A DNA stretch of 59,011 nt, from positions 1 through 59,011 of the forward strand of contig JAPKAY010000021.1 in NCBI GenBank assembly GCA_028825045.1, given 5' to 3'. Each line of letters starts with the position of its first letter. Positions within the stretch are counted from its first letter, which is position 1. Below are positions 37,993-47,781 of this stretch, in pieces. The position numbers were made by a program, and so were the translations under genes. A model generated the notes under the pieces. It did no database searches. It saw only the letters and a program-made list of their open reading frames with translations, and was not told where the DNA came from. Origin of the DNA: Halioglobus sp. Lineage in GTDB: Bacteria > Pseudomonadota > Gammaproteobacteria > Pseudomonadales > Halieaceae.

Positions 37993-39312
37993 ATGCGCGA
38001 TATCATCATCACTTTGATGGTTCTTGCTACCTTGCCTTATATTTTGCGCAATCCCTGGTATGGCGTTCTGGCTTGGTCCTGGTTGAGTTACATGAATCCC
38101 CATCGTCTGGCGTGGGGGTTTGCCTATGACATGCCGTTTGCGCAGATCGTGGCCATTGTATTGCTAATTTCAATGTTGATCAGCAGTGAAAAGAAAACCT
38201 TGCCCTCAAATCCACTGGTTAAAGTGTGGGCACTCTTATTAGTGTGGCTGTCTTATTGCACCTTTGAGAGCTTATACCCGGATTTAGCTTTTTTACAGCT
38301 GGAGAAGGTGCTTAAGATTCAATTGGTCACCCTTGTGACCATCCTGCTCATGAATAGCTTTCTGAGAATAAACCAACTGATCTGGGTAATCATATTTTCG
38401 ATTGGTTTTTACAGTGTAAAGGGCGGCATATTTACTTTTATGACAGGCGGTGGGTATCACGTATTCGGGCCCGATGGCAGTGACATTCAGGAAAACAATG
38501 CACTCGCAGTGGCGATCCTAATGATTTTACCGTTGATGGTCTATGTGCAAAAGTTTCCGCCTATGCCATGGGTTAGAAAAATTATGCCCTTCTGCATTTT
38601 CTTTAGCCTGGCAGCCGTGATTGGCTCCCAGTCCAGGGGGGCAGTGTTGGCAATTCTTGCGGTTGGTGGCTTCTACTGGTGGAAGTCCAGGACGAAGGCG
38701 CTAACGGGAATGATCTTTGTTTTGCTAACTACGTTCATGCTTCTGTTCATGCCGGCAAGTTGGCACGAACGCGTGAGTTCGATAACCGAGTACCAACAAG
38801 ATTCGTCTGCTATGGGCCGTATTAAAGCGTGGGAGTACAGTATTGCAGTAGCAAATGCTCGCTTAACAGGCGGTGGATTTATGTCCTGGAGCTTGGAGAA
38901 TTACCGCAAATATGGAGTGTATGTACAAAAGGCATTTGTGGCTCATAGTATCTATTTTAGCGTACTAAACGATGGCGGATGGCCAGGGTTAATCCTGTTT
39001 CTCCTCATACTCGTTTATATTTGGCGACAATTGAGCCGGGTAAACAGAGTGACCGCCGATGACCCGGAACGCGCCGATTACAATTTGCTTGCACGAATGT
39101 TACAGATATCTATGGTGGCTTTTATGGCGGGCGGGTCCTTCCTCAGCTTGTCGTATTTCGATCTGGCATGGCATTTTATGACCATTACCATCGCACTGGA
39201 TCGTTTGACGGGAACAGCGCAAGCAGAAGAGCCGATTTCGAAGGGTTCTTCAAGACGAGCTGTGCGCACAGCAGCAAAAAGTCGGAGAGAAAAATTGCAT
39301 GGTAGGACTTGA
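37993..39312 (+). CDS. O-antigen-ligase-like polymerase, exosortase A-associated
   Basis: This 439-residue membrane protein has about ten TM helices. The N-terminal part ('RDIIITLMVLATLPYILRNP', 'GVLAWSWLSYMNPHRL') is typical of the DUF5935-plus-Wzy_C family linked to exosortase A. The periplasmic loop has 'RGAVLAILAVGGFYW' upstream and 'YVQKAFVAHSIYFSVLNDGG' with the conserved His. GGGAGG sits about eight bases before the ATG. It could polymerise repeat units or ligate glycan to a PEP-CTERM protein. Confidence 0.88.
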   Translation: MRDIIITLMVLATLPYILRNPWYGVLAWSWLSYMNPHRLAWGFAYDMPFAQIVAIVLLISMLISSEKKTLPSNPLVKVWALLLVWLSYCTFESLYPDLAFLQLEKVLKIQLVTLVTILLMNSFLRINQLIWVIIFSIGFYSVKGGIFTFMTGGGYHVFGPDGSDIQENNALAVAILMILPLMVYVQKFPPMPWVRKIMPFCIFFSLAAVIGSQSRGAVLAILAVGGFYWWKSRTKALTGMIFVLLTTFMLLFMPASWHERVSSITEYQQDSSAMGRIKAWEYSIAVANARLTGGGFMSWSLENYRKYGVYVQKAFVAHSIYFSVLNDGGWPGLILFLLILVYIWRQLSRVNRVTADDPERADYNLLARMLQISMVAFMAGGSFLSLSYFDLAWHFMTITIALDRLTGTAQAEEPISKGSSRRAVRTAAKSRREKLHGRT

Positions 39313-39501
39313 GTTGATTGCAAGGTGCGGCCCCGCTTGCTTTAGATCGATACGAAATTCTGGCTGTTCTGGTACACAGTTCTACTTTACGAGGAGGGCG
39401 GCGATCAGTGATAAGAACGAATGTCTCGCTCGAATGGTAATCTCCGAAGGCTTCAGATGATTAAATTGTCTACTTTTTGGGAAAAAGGTAAATAGAGCGC
39501 T

Positions 39502-40500
39502 ATGTCTTTTGATTTTAGTCGTAATGTAATATCTGCTATGGCCAAAATGGCGCCACTACTGCTGAATATGCAGGTGGCACAGCGATTGTCTATACTCGCC
39601 TATCATCGTGTGTTGGCGACACCGGATTCCATGCGGCCGGGTGAGCCTACAGTCGCTGAATTCGATTGGCAAATGCGATTGCTGCGTGAACATTTTTCTC
39701 CCTTACCTCTGGTGGAAGCAGTGGAGCGTATGCAGTCGGGCACGTTGCCCGATAGAGCTGTTTGTGTCACGTTCGATGATGGTTATGCTGACAACGAACA
39801 GTTAGCCCTGCCCGTGTTGTTGAAATATCATATCCCGGCTACGGTATTCGTCAGTACCGGTTTTCTCAACGGCGGTCGTATGTGGAATGACTCTGTTATC
39901 GAGTCTCTGAGAGTCTTCCAGGGTGACGAACTGGACCTACGTGACTATAACCTCGGCCACCATAATCTTGAGTCTTTTGCGCGGCGCCGGGAAGCAGCCG
40001 AAAGTATTCTTCAGAAAATCAAACATTTAGACCCGGCCGTGAGAATTGATTTGGTTAATGAGATAGAGAGGCGCGTAAGAGACCTTCCCAATGACCTGAT
40101 GTTGACCGACGCGCAGCTAGAGACACTGTCGCACAATGATATTGCAATAGGTGCACATACGGTAAACCATCCCATTCTGGCTAGTGTTTCAGACGCTATA
40201 GCACGTTCGGAAATCCTTGCTGGGAAGGTATATCTGGAGGACCTATTAAAGAAAGAGGTTGAAGTATTTGCTTACCCAAATGGAAAACCTGGTCAGGATT
40301 ACAGTCCAGAACACCGGGATATAGTCAAAGATATTGGGTTTAGAGCGGCGGTATCAACACATTGGGGTGTGAGCTCTACTAGCAGTGACATGCTTCAGTT
40401 ACCTCGTTTTACACCCTGGGACAGGGGGCAATTTAAATTCGCATTACGACTGATGGCTAACTACCGGCTAGGCGATGATCTTGCCAGCAATGCCACGTAG
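39502..40500 (+). CDS. Polysaccharide deacetylase family protein
   Basis: This 332-residue protein is of the NodB-homology type: 'LSILAYHRVLATPDSM', then 'VCVTFDDGYADNEQLALPVL' with the Asp-Asp metal site, 'IPATVFVSTGFLNGG', and 'IAIGAHTVNHPILASVS' with the metal His residues. It is a second deacetylase besides the one at 29016 and has no DUF3473 extension. No clear signal peptide is visible. The 189 bases upstream hold nothing I can identify. Confidence 0.88.
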   Translation: MSFDFSRNVISAMAKMAPLLLNMQVAQRLSILAYHRVLATPDSMRPGEPTVAEFDWQMRLLREHFSPLPLVEAVERMQSGTLPDRAVCVTFDDGYADNEQLALPVLLKYHIPATVFVSTGFLNGGRMWNDSVIESLRVFQGDELDLRDYNLGHHNLESFARRREAAESILQKIKHLDPAVRIDLVNEIERRVRDLPNDLMLTDAQLETLSHNDIAIGAHTVNHPILASVSDAIARSEILAGKVYLEDLLKKEVEVFAYPNGKPGQDYSPEHRDIVKDIGFRAAVSTHWGVSSTSSDMLQLPRFTPWDRGQFKFALRLMANYRLGDDLASNAT

Positions 40501-40525
40501 GAGTAAGCCTGTTTTGCGTCAGCGA

Positions 40526-41395
40526 CTAGGGCGATGTCTCTGTTTCAACTCCTTCTTTTTTCTGGGCCGCTTGTTTTTTTATTTTCTTTATCATGGCTGC
40601 TAGTTGCGCATCCGTGTAAACAGGTCGTTTTACCGTGGGGGCCGGATTTGTGACAGTGGAATCATACGGTATTGGTACCGGTTCTTTGCCAGCTATCTTT
40701 TCTTTAGGCCATTGACGCGCCGCGATGAGCCTGTTTTTCAGTCCCGGCAAAGGGAAGTTGTTGGCATAGACTAATTCCGCCAGTTCTTTCGCTTCTTTGA
40801 ATTGTTTGAGCTTTACCAGCGTAAGCCCCATGTTGTACTTGATGGCCATATCGTTTGGAAGCAATTTGTCGGCTTTTCGGTAGGCTTCCAATGCCGGCTC
40901 GTATTGTTTCTGTCGATGCGCGAGGATGCCAAACAGCAGGTATGGTGTGCCGTCCTTGGGGCTGAATTTCATAGCCCGTAGTAGATAGCATTCGGCGGGG
41001 ACGCCCCGGCTCTTGTTGGGCCACTTGGGGTGTCTGAGCCGGTAATCTACGGCACTCTTCAGTGCTCGATGATGATTTGGCCACGCGCTCAGCGTATAGT
41101 GAATGTCTCCCATGGGAGTTGTTGTTATGCCTTCTGTCAGGTTCTCAACGCCCTCATCGAAGTGGCTGTCCTCGACCACCTGCAGCGAGGAAAGATGTTG
41201 GTAGCGTTGTAAATAGTCGAAGGGTCCGAAGCCTATTTGAACACTTTCACAATCTTGACCATCCAGACGCTGGCCGACCCATGGAGCGGCGTGTTCCTTG
41301 CGTTGAGCCTGCACGTAAGGAGGACTCAAAACTGCAACGATCAGCGTGGCGATAATGGCAACCAATAGGCGGGGCGATCGAAAAATTCTCAGCAT
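40526..41395 (-). CDS. Periplasmic TPR-containing protein, hypothetical
   Basis: This 289-residue protein has a signal peptide ('RLLVAIIATLIVAVLSPPYV', cleavage after 'VQAQ'). Two or three TPR units follow in the middle ('YLLFGILAHRQKQYEPALEA', 'MAIKYNMGLTLVKLKQFKEA'), then a lysine-rich tail. It is on the opposite strand to the EPS run, downstream of the sulfotransferase and glycosyltransferase. Function unknown; a scaffold for envelope assembly is possible. Confidence 0.75.
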   Translation of the reverse strand: MLRIFRSPRLLVAIIATLIVAVLSPPYVQAQRKEHAAPWVGQRLDGQDCESVQIGFGPFDYLQRYQHLSSLQVVEDSHFDEGVENLTEGITTTPMGDIHYTLSAWPNHHRALKSAVDYRLRHPKWPNKSRGVPAECYLLRAMKFSPKDGTPYLLFGILAHRQKQYEPALEAYRKADKLLPNDMAIKYNMGLTLVKLKQFKEAKELAELVYANNFPLPGLKNRLIAARQWPKEKIAGKEPVPIPYDSTVTNPAPTVKRPVYTDAQLAAMIKKIKKQAAQKKEGVETETSP

Positions 41396-41495
41396 GATAC
41401 TCCTCTCAATGCTCCCAAATGTATGTCAAATATACTATGAAAGCGCCGGTCAACATAAGACTGACGGTGATACGATCTTAAGCGAAGGGAATATT

Positions 41496-42290
41496 TCAAG
41501 TGGTGGAAATCTCCGTTTCAAGGTCGCAAATGCCATGATGTTCACTGATTCTAAGAAGAACTCCTCTTACCCGCTCATACGTAGAGGCGGCCATTTCCAT
41601 TAGGCCCTCATCAAATTGAAAGTTTGCGTAGTCGCTTTTTTGACGCGTAATCTGACCGCGTGCTATTCGGTCCGAGGTATCTCCATAACGTTCCTTCGCT
41701 GTTTTTTTCTGCACTTCATAGGTCGTAGACAGCGGCGTATCAAGGTTCAGCCAGTTGCTCAAAATCGAAAGGCACTCATCCGGGCAGTGATTTAAGGCCT
41801 CCGCATCCAGATAAAAAAATCCCCGTTCCAGTTGTTGAGCAATATTTTCGAGCTCATCCAGGCGTGATACATAGTATCGGGTGGCAAATGCCTCACTATT
41901 GAACTCATGCGAGGGGTCTATGCGGTTATACAGTGACAATATACTTGGTATGACCTCCTGCGGCCTACGTAGACTAAAAATAGTACTGGCCTGGTTCGAG
42001 TTGAGTACATTCGGTGAAATATGGTGGTCGTTGTGCAAAATTTTATCGAACATGCAGCGGAAGCCGGGCTTGGGTGTTTCTTGCTTAAAATATAGTAGCT
42101 TTTGTCTGATCAGACTTTTCCAGCCGTAGTAGCCGATGTGCATTTCGTAATACCCGCAAATGGCAGGGTTGGAGCCCATTATGTGGCCGAAGAGGCTGGT
42201 ATAGCCACGCATGTGTCCCAGGAGGAATATATGGTGCTTGGGAGCGATGATGGCAGCGCCCTTCATTAAATTTGGGAGTGCATTGAACAT
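41496..42290 (-). CDS. Sulfotransferase-family protein
   Basis: This 264-residue protein has the PAPS-dependent fold pattern: an N-terminal strand-loop-helix 'IFLLGHMRGYTSLFGHIMGS' in the 5'-phosphosulfate position, followed by 'YYEMH'. The 3'-phosphate segment 'STIFSLRRPQEVIPSILSLY' contains the usual Arg-Arg-Pro. The P-loop is less canonical than in the second sulfotransferase (46996). It shares an operon with the family 2 glycosyltransferase, 26 bases apart. It likely sulfates a polymer sugar. Confidence 0.7.
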   Translation of the reverse strand: MFNALPNLMKGAAIIAPKHHIFLLGHMRGYTSLFGHIMGSNPAICGYYEMHIGYYGWKSLIRQKLLYFKQETPKPGFRCMFDKILHNDHHISPNVLNSNQASTIFSLRRPQEVIPSILSLYNRIDPSHEFNSEAFATRYYVSRLDELENIAQQLERGFFYLDAEALNHCPDECLSILSNWLNLDTPLSTTYEVQKKTAKERYGDTSDRIARGQITRQKSDYANFQFDEGLMEMAASTYERVRGVLLRISEHHGICDLETEISTT

Positions 42291-42316
42291 AGAAAATTGA
42301 GGACTCCTGGCTTCCT

Positions 42317-43333
42317 CTACCGGTGCTGCTGGCTGGAGCCATTGCTAGGTTGAAGCCATGACTTGCCAATGAGGTATAAGGTATAGGCTAGCCAGCGAAA
42401 ATTAAACCCACTGATGAGTGCTGCTTTGGCGTAGTGAGCAGCACTTGTGTATTGGGAGCAATTTGCGAGTATTTTGGTGGCGTGTTTGAGCTCGTAGACT
42501 TTTGCTTTACAGCAAAATCGCACAATTTGTTGGTGTTTGCCGAGAGAGATGCCTTTGTCATACACACGCATTTGGTAGAGTTTTTTGTCGATCTGAGAGC
42601 TCACAGTGGACATGTTGTTTTTCTTTTTCACATCGGGGATGTTATGCAGGGAAATGTAGCGGGTGCTAAATAACAGCACATTTGCCGCGTCAATTGAGCG
42701 AATAAAGACGTCTCGGTCATTTTCATAGCGAATGCTTTCATCCATCTTACCGATGGTATTATAGAAATTCCTATTGAAGACACTGCAATTCAAGTGCGCG
42801 AACCCATCGCTTGACAGTAGAAAGTCTAGATCCACGAAATAGCTGTCATTAATATTATTGAATTCCTGCCTAACGTTTGGAATTAGATCCTCAATCCAGA
42901 CACTCGCTGTTTGTGTTGTCCCGTCCGCGAAAAGTGCCTTCTGATTACTGTAATGCACATCAACGGGTCTTTCAGAGGCGGTGAGGCTTTCATGCAAAGA
43001 GTCAAGATAGTGGTCATCCGTCCAGTGGTCGTCGTCGTCGAGAAAGCATAAGAATTTCCCAGAAGATTGATGCGCGCCGTGGTTCATAGCGTAACTCTGG
43101 CCATGACCGTTTTCTCGGTGGTCTAGCTCGTAAAATGAGATGTCTTTTAACTGCTTCCCTAGCCCCCTATAGGCCTCCATATTCTCTTCGCTGGAACCAT
43201 CAACAACAACGATAATTTCTTTGTCGGAGAAAGTCTGCGTCGTGACGGATAGCAGGGCAGTACGAAAGAGCTCAGGCCGGTCGCGAGTGGATATGATGAT
43301 CGAAAAAAATGGGGACATGTCTGTGGATGCCAT
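42317..43333 (-). CDS. Glycosyltransferase, family 2 (GT-A)
   Basis: This 338-residue protein starts with 'FFSIIISTRDRPELFRTALL', then 'EIIVVVDGSSEEN' and the metal-binding 'LCFLDDDDHWTDDHYLDSL'. It is inverting and cytoplasmic by family. The C-terminal third is helical and unassigned. It is first in a minus-strand operon with a sulfotransferase, divergent from wzx. Confidence 0.88.
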   Translation of the reverse strand: MASTDMSPFFSIIISTRDRPELFRTALLSVTTQTFSDKEIIVVVDGSSEENMEAYRGLGKQLKDISFYELDHRENGHGQSYAMNHGAHQSSGKFLCFLDDDDHWTDDHYLDSLHESLTASERPVDVHYSNQKALFADGTTQTASVWIEDLIPNVRQEFNNINDSYFVDLDFLLSSDGFAHLNCSVFNRNFYNTIGKMDESIRYENDRDVFIRSIDAANVLLFSTRYISLHNIPDVKKKNNMSTVSSQIDKKLYQMRVYDKGISLGKHQQIVRFCCKAKVYELKHATKILANCSQYTSAAHYAKAALISGFNFRWLAYTLYLIGKSWLQPSNGSSQQHR

Positions 43334-43570
43334 TGCCAGCTCAGTTTAGTTTCAGGGGTGAAAACAGGGATCTGGGTGATCAGTTAAGTCAGTGTAATAT
43401 CCCGCTGATCTTCCACCAATTGCTACTGATTTCATTGTAATGGCTTGGAGGGAGGCATGCCCAAGGGTTTTTTCCACTTAGTGCCACATAGATGGGAATG
43501 GGCTCACAGATTGGCGAGAAAATTGTGTATTACTGGTACAATTCGGGAGCTAGGACAATAATATTGACTG

Positions 43571-43595
43571 CCCCGGGGTTGCTCTGACCTCGGGG
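43571..43595 (+). promoter_or_regulatory. GC-rich hairpin in the wzx leader
   Basis: CCCCGGGG and CCTCGGGG, separated by nine bases, pair at seven of eight positions. The hairpin lies in the 326-base gap (43334-43659) between divergent genes, 64 bases before wzx. No T-run follows, so it is not a standard terminator. Nothing else was recognised in the gap. Confidence 0.35.
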
Positions 43596-43659
43596 TCTAC
43601 TACACAGCTGCGCGCCTCTGGGCAAGTAGAACGAGTGTGAGCCGAATAAGCTACCGACA

Positions 43660-45126
43660 ATGGCATCTGAAGAAATCGATCAGTCAAATCTGATAAACCG
43701 CGCTATGTCTGCGTTCCGTTGGGTCGCTGCGCTGCGTTTTTTGGGCCAAATGATCAGTTGGCTCTCCACTATTTTCGTTATTCGCTTTCTCGCACCCGAA
43801 GATTACGGCGTTATAAGCCTGGCAGAAGTGTTCCGTACTTTTTTTGTATTGTTCTCAACTGTCGGCCTCAGTCAGGGGTTAATGAAAATTGAGCACCTCA
43901 CTAGGCCACTTATTCAAAAAACTCTGGGCCTCCTCTTTATTATAAACGTTGGTCTATTCCTCCTCCAATTTTTCCTGGCACCCTATGCGGCGGAATTTTA
44001 TGACAATGACGATTTGGAGATGGTTTTAAAGGTACTAGCCTTCAGTTATCTCGTTATTCCCTGGACATCGGTGCCAGCTTCTTTAGTAGCAAGGAATCTC
44101 GATCATAAAAAGACTTCAAAAATAACGTTGGCCACCGATGTTCTTGCGTCCTGCTTAAGTCTTACTCTGGCTTTCCTCGGTTACGGGTATTGGGCGCTCG
44201 TGGCTTCGATAGTGTTTAGCGCAGTCTTCAACTGTTTCTGGTTCAATCGAATTATTGACTACCCCAGGTTACCTTCTTTTCTTCCTCAGGGTGCTGGAGA
44301 ATTGTTTAAATTTGGCGCCTTTGTTGCGCTTTCAGAGGTTCTATTTGTTGCGTACAACCGGGTGGACATTGTCATAACAGGCAAGTTTTTTGATATTGCT
44401 GAAGTTGGTTTGTACGGAGTTACGATTCAATTGGCGACCATGTTGATGATTAAGAGTGTGCCACTTTTCAATGTGGTAGCCTTTCCTGCCTTCGCCCGTA
44501 TGAACGATGCCTCAGGGGACAGGAATGACTACTTGATCACCACGTTGGGGTTTGCCAGCGCCCTGATTTTTCCAATTTTCCTGGGCGTTGCGATGGTTGG
44601 CAAGGACCTTATCGGCCTGGTCTTGGGCAGTGAATGGCTGCAGATATCTGGTCTGTTTGCCATCATTGTGATATCCGTGCCCCTGCGTATTTTGGCCTAT
44701 ATTATTTCCCCTGCGTTGCTCGCTGCCGGTGGCGCCCGTATTAATTTGACAAATGCGTTTGTTACTTTGATTGTGCTAACGGGCGCTATCTTTGCGATGC
44801 TTCCGATGGGCTTGCCAGGTATCGCAATAGCCTGGAGTCTGGCTTCCGTGTGTATATTTGTACTGACATTGGTGCGAGGAGGGCGGGTGCTAGAGCTTCC
44901 GATTTTGTCTGTTTTACGCGCCGTTACTCCTGCGTTGCTGGCGGCTTTATTGATGTGTGCTGCAATTTATCTAGTCGCTGGTCAGTTCCCTGGTGTGGCG
45001 GGTGTGTTCGCATTGTATAAGATTCCCTTTGGAGCTTTAGTCTATGTGTTCCTCTTCTGGCTGATGTTTAGAGACAGAAGTGAGGAACTGATTCGTGTAG
45101 TTTCAAGACTGGCGGGTCGGCAATAG
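43660..45126 (+). CDS. wzx: Wzx-type oligosaccharide flippase
   Basis: This 488-residue membrane protein has 12-14 hydrophobic helices throughout, in the polysaccharide-synthase (MOP) fold. The N-terminus 'FRWVAALRFLGQMISWLSTI' and 'RFLAPEDYGVISLAEV' is characteristic of this family. It should move lipid-linked repeat units to the periplasm for the O-ligase-like polymerase at 37993. It is the only flippase in the window. Confidence 0.9.
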   Translation: MASEEIDQSNLINRAMSAFRWVAALRFLGQMISWLSTIFVIRFLAPEDYGVISLAEVFRTFFVLFSTVGLSQGLMKIEHLTRPLIQKTLGLLFIINVGLFLLQFFLAPYAAEFYDNDDLEMVLKVLAFSYLVIPWTSVPASLVARNLDHKKTSKITLATDVLASCLSLTLAFLGYGYWALVASIVFSAVFNCFWFNRIIDYPRLPSFLPQGAGELFKFGAFVALSEVLFVAYNRVDIVITGKFFDIAEVGLYGVTIQLATMLMIKSVPLFNVVAFPAFARMNDASGDRNDYLITTLGFASALIFPIFLGVAMVGKDLIGLVLGSEWLQISGLFAIIVISVPLRILAYIISPALLAAGGARINLTNAFVTLIVLTGAIFAMLPMGLPGIAIAWSLASVCIFVLTLVRGGRVLELPILSVLRAVTPALLAALLMCAAIYLVAGQFPGVAGVFALYKIPFGALVYVFLFWLMFRDRSEELIRVVSRLAGRQ

Positions 45127-45128
45127 AC

Positions 45129-46874
45129 ATGGAGAAGATAGAGGGACCAAGGGTGTTGGTGCTGGACGCGGATATGGTTCCTGCGCTGACGATATCACGC
45201 TCCTTGGCAAGACGAGGCTGCATTGTTGAGATAGCAAGTCACACGTCCAAACCGCTAACGGGTTATTCTAATGCGGTTAGGTCAACGTACCAATATCCCA
45301 ATCCGCTTTTACACACTAGTGAATTCGTAGAGTGGCTCTCGCAGCATGGTCGCCGAGAGCACTACGACCTTATAATGCCGGTTACGGAGAGGACTCTGGT
45401 TCCGCTTTCCAGGCATCGTGAACGTCTCCAGCACTTAAAAATTGCGATGCCAAATGCGAACAGCCTGGAAGTCGCTCTTGATAAATCCCAGACGCTAAAG
45501 CTGGCTGAGCAAGTCGGCGTTCCCAGCCCTGTAGGCGTCTCTTTGTCATCGATGGATGACCTTGCAGCGGTATTGAGCACAGTTAATTACCCCGTCGTAC
45601 TAAAGCCCTCCCGGTCACTTGGGTCAGCGGACGGAGAAACCAGTCAGTTGCAGGTTAGCTACGCGTTTGACGAGGTCGAGTTGCAGGCAGGTTGTGCGCA
45701 TGCATTCCGTTTTGGCGCTGTAGTTCTCCAGGAATTCTTTGCAGGCTCTGGCGTGGGTATCGAGCTCATTGCTCATCGCGGAAAGGTGGTGTACGCGTTC
45801 CAGCATTTGCGACTTCACGAAGTACCGTTGACGGGGGGAGGTAGCAGTTTACGAAAGAGTCAGGCAGTTATGCCGCAGTTACTAGACGCGTCTGAGCGCC
45901 TGATGGCCGCGTTGGATTGGAACGGCGTCGCAATGGTGGAATTCAAGCTTGATACTGCCTCTGGAAAATTCAGCTTGATGGAGATCAATGGTCGATTTTG
46001 GGGGTCATTACCCCTGTCCGTTGTCGCCGGTGCAGACTTCCCATCCATGTTGTTGGATTTAGAACTCAATGGCGAGATTGAGGCTTGCGCAGAATACCGA
46101 AATGACATTTATTGCCGTTTGGTATCGAGGGATTTACATTGGTATGAGGCATTCCTGCGTGGTGGCACAGATACGAGAATCGCGAACATTCCTCTGAGCT
46201 GGGACGTGTTCAAGGAATTGCGATTATTCTTTAGCCTAAGGCATCGCTACGATGTCCAGAGCCTGACTGATCCAGTTCCCGGGCTGGTGGATCTGGGTCG
46301 AATACTTAGGAGCTATGTCCAGCGTCTGGCTTCCCTGTTGGAAGAAGGACTATTTTATACTCGACAGCGCCGTGCTTGGCGGAGAGGCGAGGTGTCAGCG
46401 GCTATTTCCAATGCAGACTCCTTGTTATTTATCTGTTATGGAAATATTAATCGCAGTGCTCTGGCCGATGTGTTGATAAGAGCCTATGCCGAGGATTCCG
46501 GGATCTCAGTCGCCTCGGCCGGTTTTCACCGAGAGGCGGGGCGTTCGGCCGACCCGATCATGATCGACATTGCAGCAGGCTTGGGGGCTAACTTGAATGA
46601 TATGCGTTCGACCACTGTATCCGACGTAATGCTGCATAGCAGTGATGTCATTTTTGTTATGGAAAAGAGCCACTATGACAGATTGACCACCATGGACGCT
46701 CGACTTGCCGGTAGGGTGTTCTTGCTTGGGGCTCATCAGAGTGCAGAAAAGTTTGGACCAGAGATTGAGGATCCCTATGGCAAGTCTGAGGAGAGTTACC
46801 TGGTCTGCTATGAGCGAATTGCAGAAGCGGTTGATACGCTAAAGGCCTTGATAGCGGTTAGAACATTTGACTAG
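45129..46874 (+). CDS. ATP-grasp enzyme fused to low-molecular-weight tyrosine phosphatase
   Basis: This 581-residue two-part protein has residues 1-330 as an ATP-grasp ligase: 'PVTERTLVPLSRH', 'NYPVVLKPSRSLG' with the ATP-binding Lys, and 'MEINGRFWGSLPLSVVAGADFP' with the metal Glu/Asn. A helical linker is about 331-425. Residues 430-575 are a low-molecular-weight phosphatase with the C-X5-R-S loop 'CYGNINRS' (Cys436, Arg442) and the acid 'EDPYG' (Asp548). The phosphatase may dephosphorylate the tyrosine kinase at 25368, as Wzb does Wzc. The ligase substrate is unknown. It follows wzx by two bases. Confidence 0.88.
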   Translation: MEKIEGPRVLVLDADMVPALTISRSLARRGCIVEIASHTSKPLTGYSNAVRSTYQYPNPLLHTSEFVEWLSQHGRREHYDLIMPVTERTLVPLSRHRERLQHLKIAMPNANSLEVALDKSQTLKLAEQVGVPSPVGVSLSSMDDLAAVLSTVNYPVVLKPSRSLGSADGETSQLQVSYAFDEVELQAGCAHAFRFGAVVLQEFFAGSGVGIELIAHRGKVVYAFQHLRLHEVPLTGGGSSLRKSQAVMPQLLDASERLMAALDWNGVAMVEFKLDTASGKFSLMEINGRFWGSLPLSVVAGADFPSMLLDLELNGEIEACAEYRNDIYCRLVSRDLHWYEAFLRGGTDTRIANIPLSWDVFKELRLFFSLRHRYDVQSLTDPVPGLVDLGRILRSYVQRLASLLEEGLFYTRQRRAWRRGEVSAAISNADSLLFICYGNINRSALADVLIRAYAEDSGISVASAGFHREAGRSADPIMIDIAAGLGANLNDMRSTTVSDVMLHSSDVIFVMEKSHYDRLTTMDARLAGRVFLLGAHQSAEKFGPEIEDPYGKSEESYLVCYERIAEAVDTLKALIAVRTFD

Positions 46875-46995
46875 TAACTTGATTCGCTAATGTTCAGAGT
46901 GGATATTCCCCATGGGGTACAATACCGCTTTCCGAATTGGAGAGTTCTCTGTCGCAACTTGGGCCTAAACTCAATGTACCGGCCAGGACTAATAG

Positions 46996-47781
46996 ATGAG
47001 CCCTAGTCATCAGCACAAGAGAATTGTCGTTGGCCTGGGTTCAGGCAGATCTGGGACCGCATCGCTGACGGCACTGATTGATCGACAGCCGGGCGGCATT
47101 TGTTTTCATGAGATGAATCCTTCCTGTGCGGTATTTAGCGGGAACCCGCAACCTCAGATCAATGGTGTCAGGGAATTCCTGGAAATCCTGCGTGGAGGGA
47201 ATAAAGCAAGAGTGTCTATCGATTACTCCCGACCTTCCTCGGTGAAAACGTATCAAAAGCTGCAGACCATGCAAGAAGTCTGTCTGATAGGCGACATAGC
47301 GTATTACTACCTCAACTACGTGGACGATCTATTGCAAATTGCGCCTGAGAGCAGGTTCGTCTGTATCAAACGCGATCGGAACCAAACCGTGGCCAGTTGG
47401 ATGAAGAAGTCCTCGATCAAGCGCTGGCGCTCCCTTTGGATCGCCGATAAATTGAAATCCCTGTTAACGCAGACTCCATTCCACACGGCTTACAATTACT
47501 GGCAAGAGCACGATGGGAGCGTATGGAAAAAAGATCCGGTATGGGATAGCTCATTCCCCAAATTTGAAGCTTCTTCGAGGGAGGCCGCCATTGGAATGTA
47601 CTGGGATTACTACTATCTGGAAGCAGATCGCTTGCAACGCGAATATCCCGGAAAATTTCGGATCTTTGATGTTACCGATTTGAGTACTCGGGCAGGGCAG
47701 CGCGAGATATTGTCGTTTGTCGGTCTTCCGGAAGATGAGATGGTGTGTGATGAGGGAGTACATTTACACAAGTCCAGCTGA
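46996..47781 (+). CDS. Sulfotransferase
   Basis: This 261-residue protein has a clear PAPS-binding P-loop 'VVGLGSGRSGTASLTALIDR', then 'FHEMNPSC', and the 3'-phosphate motif 'RFVCIKRDRNQTVASWMKKS'. The C-terminus 'REILSFVGLPEDEM' is also typical. It probably sulfates the polysaccharide or a lipid. The 121-base gap before it contains the palindrome CCCCATGGGG (46908-46917); the 238-base gap after it has nothing recognisable. Confidence 0.85.
   Translation: MSPSHQHKRIVVGLGSGRSGTASLTALIDRQPGGICFHEMNPSCAVFSGNPQPQINGVREFLEILRGGNKARVSIDYSRPSSVKTYQKLQTMQEVCLIGDIAYYYLNYVDDLLQIAPESRFVCIKRDRNQTVASWMKKSSIKRWRSLWIADKLKSLLTQTPFHTAYNYWQEHDGSVWKKDPVWDSSFPKFEASSREAAIGMYWDYYYLEADRLQREYPGKFRIFDVTDLSTRAGQREILSFVGLPEDEMVCDEGVHLHKSS

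Noticed and set aside
46908..46917. CCCCATGGGG palindrome before the sulfotransferase
   Set aside because: A ten-base palindrome without a T-run or a second copy has no supportable function.
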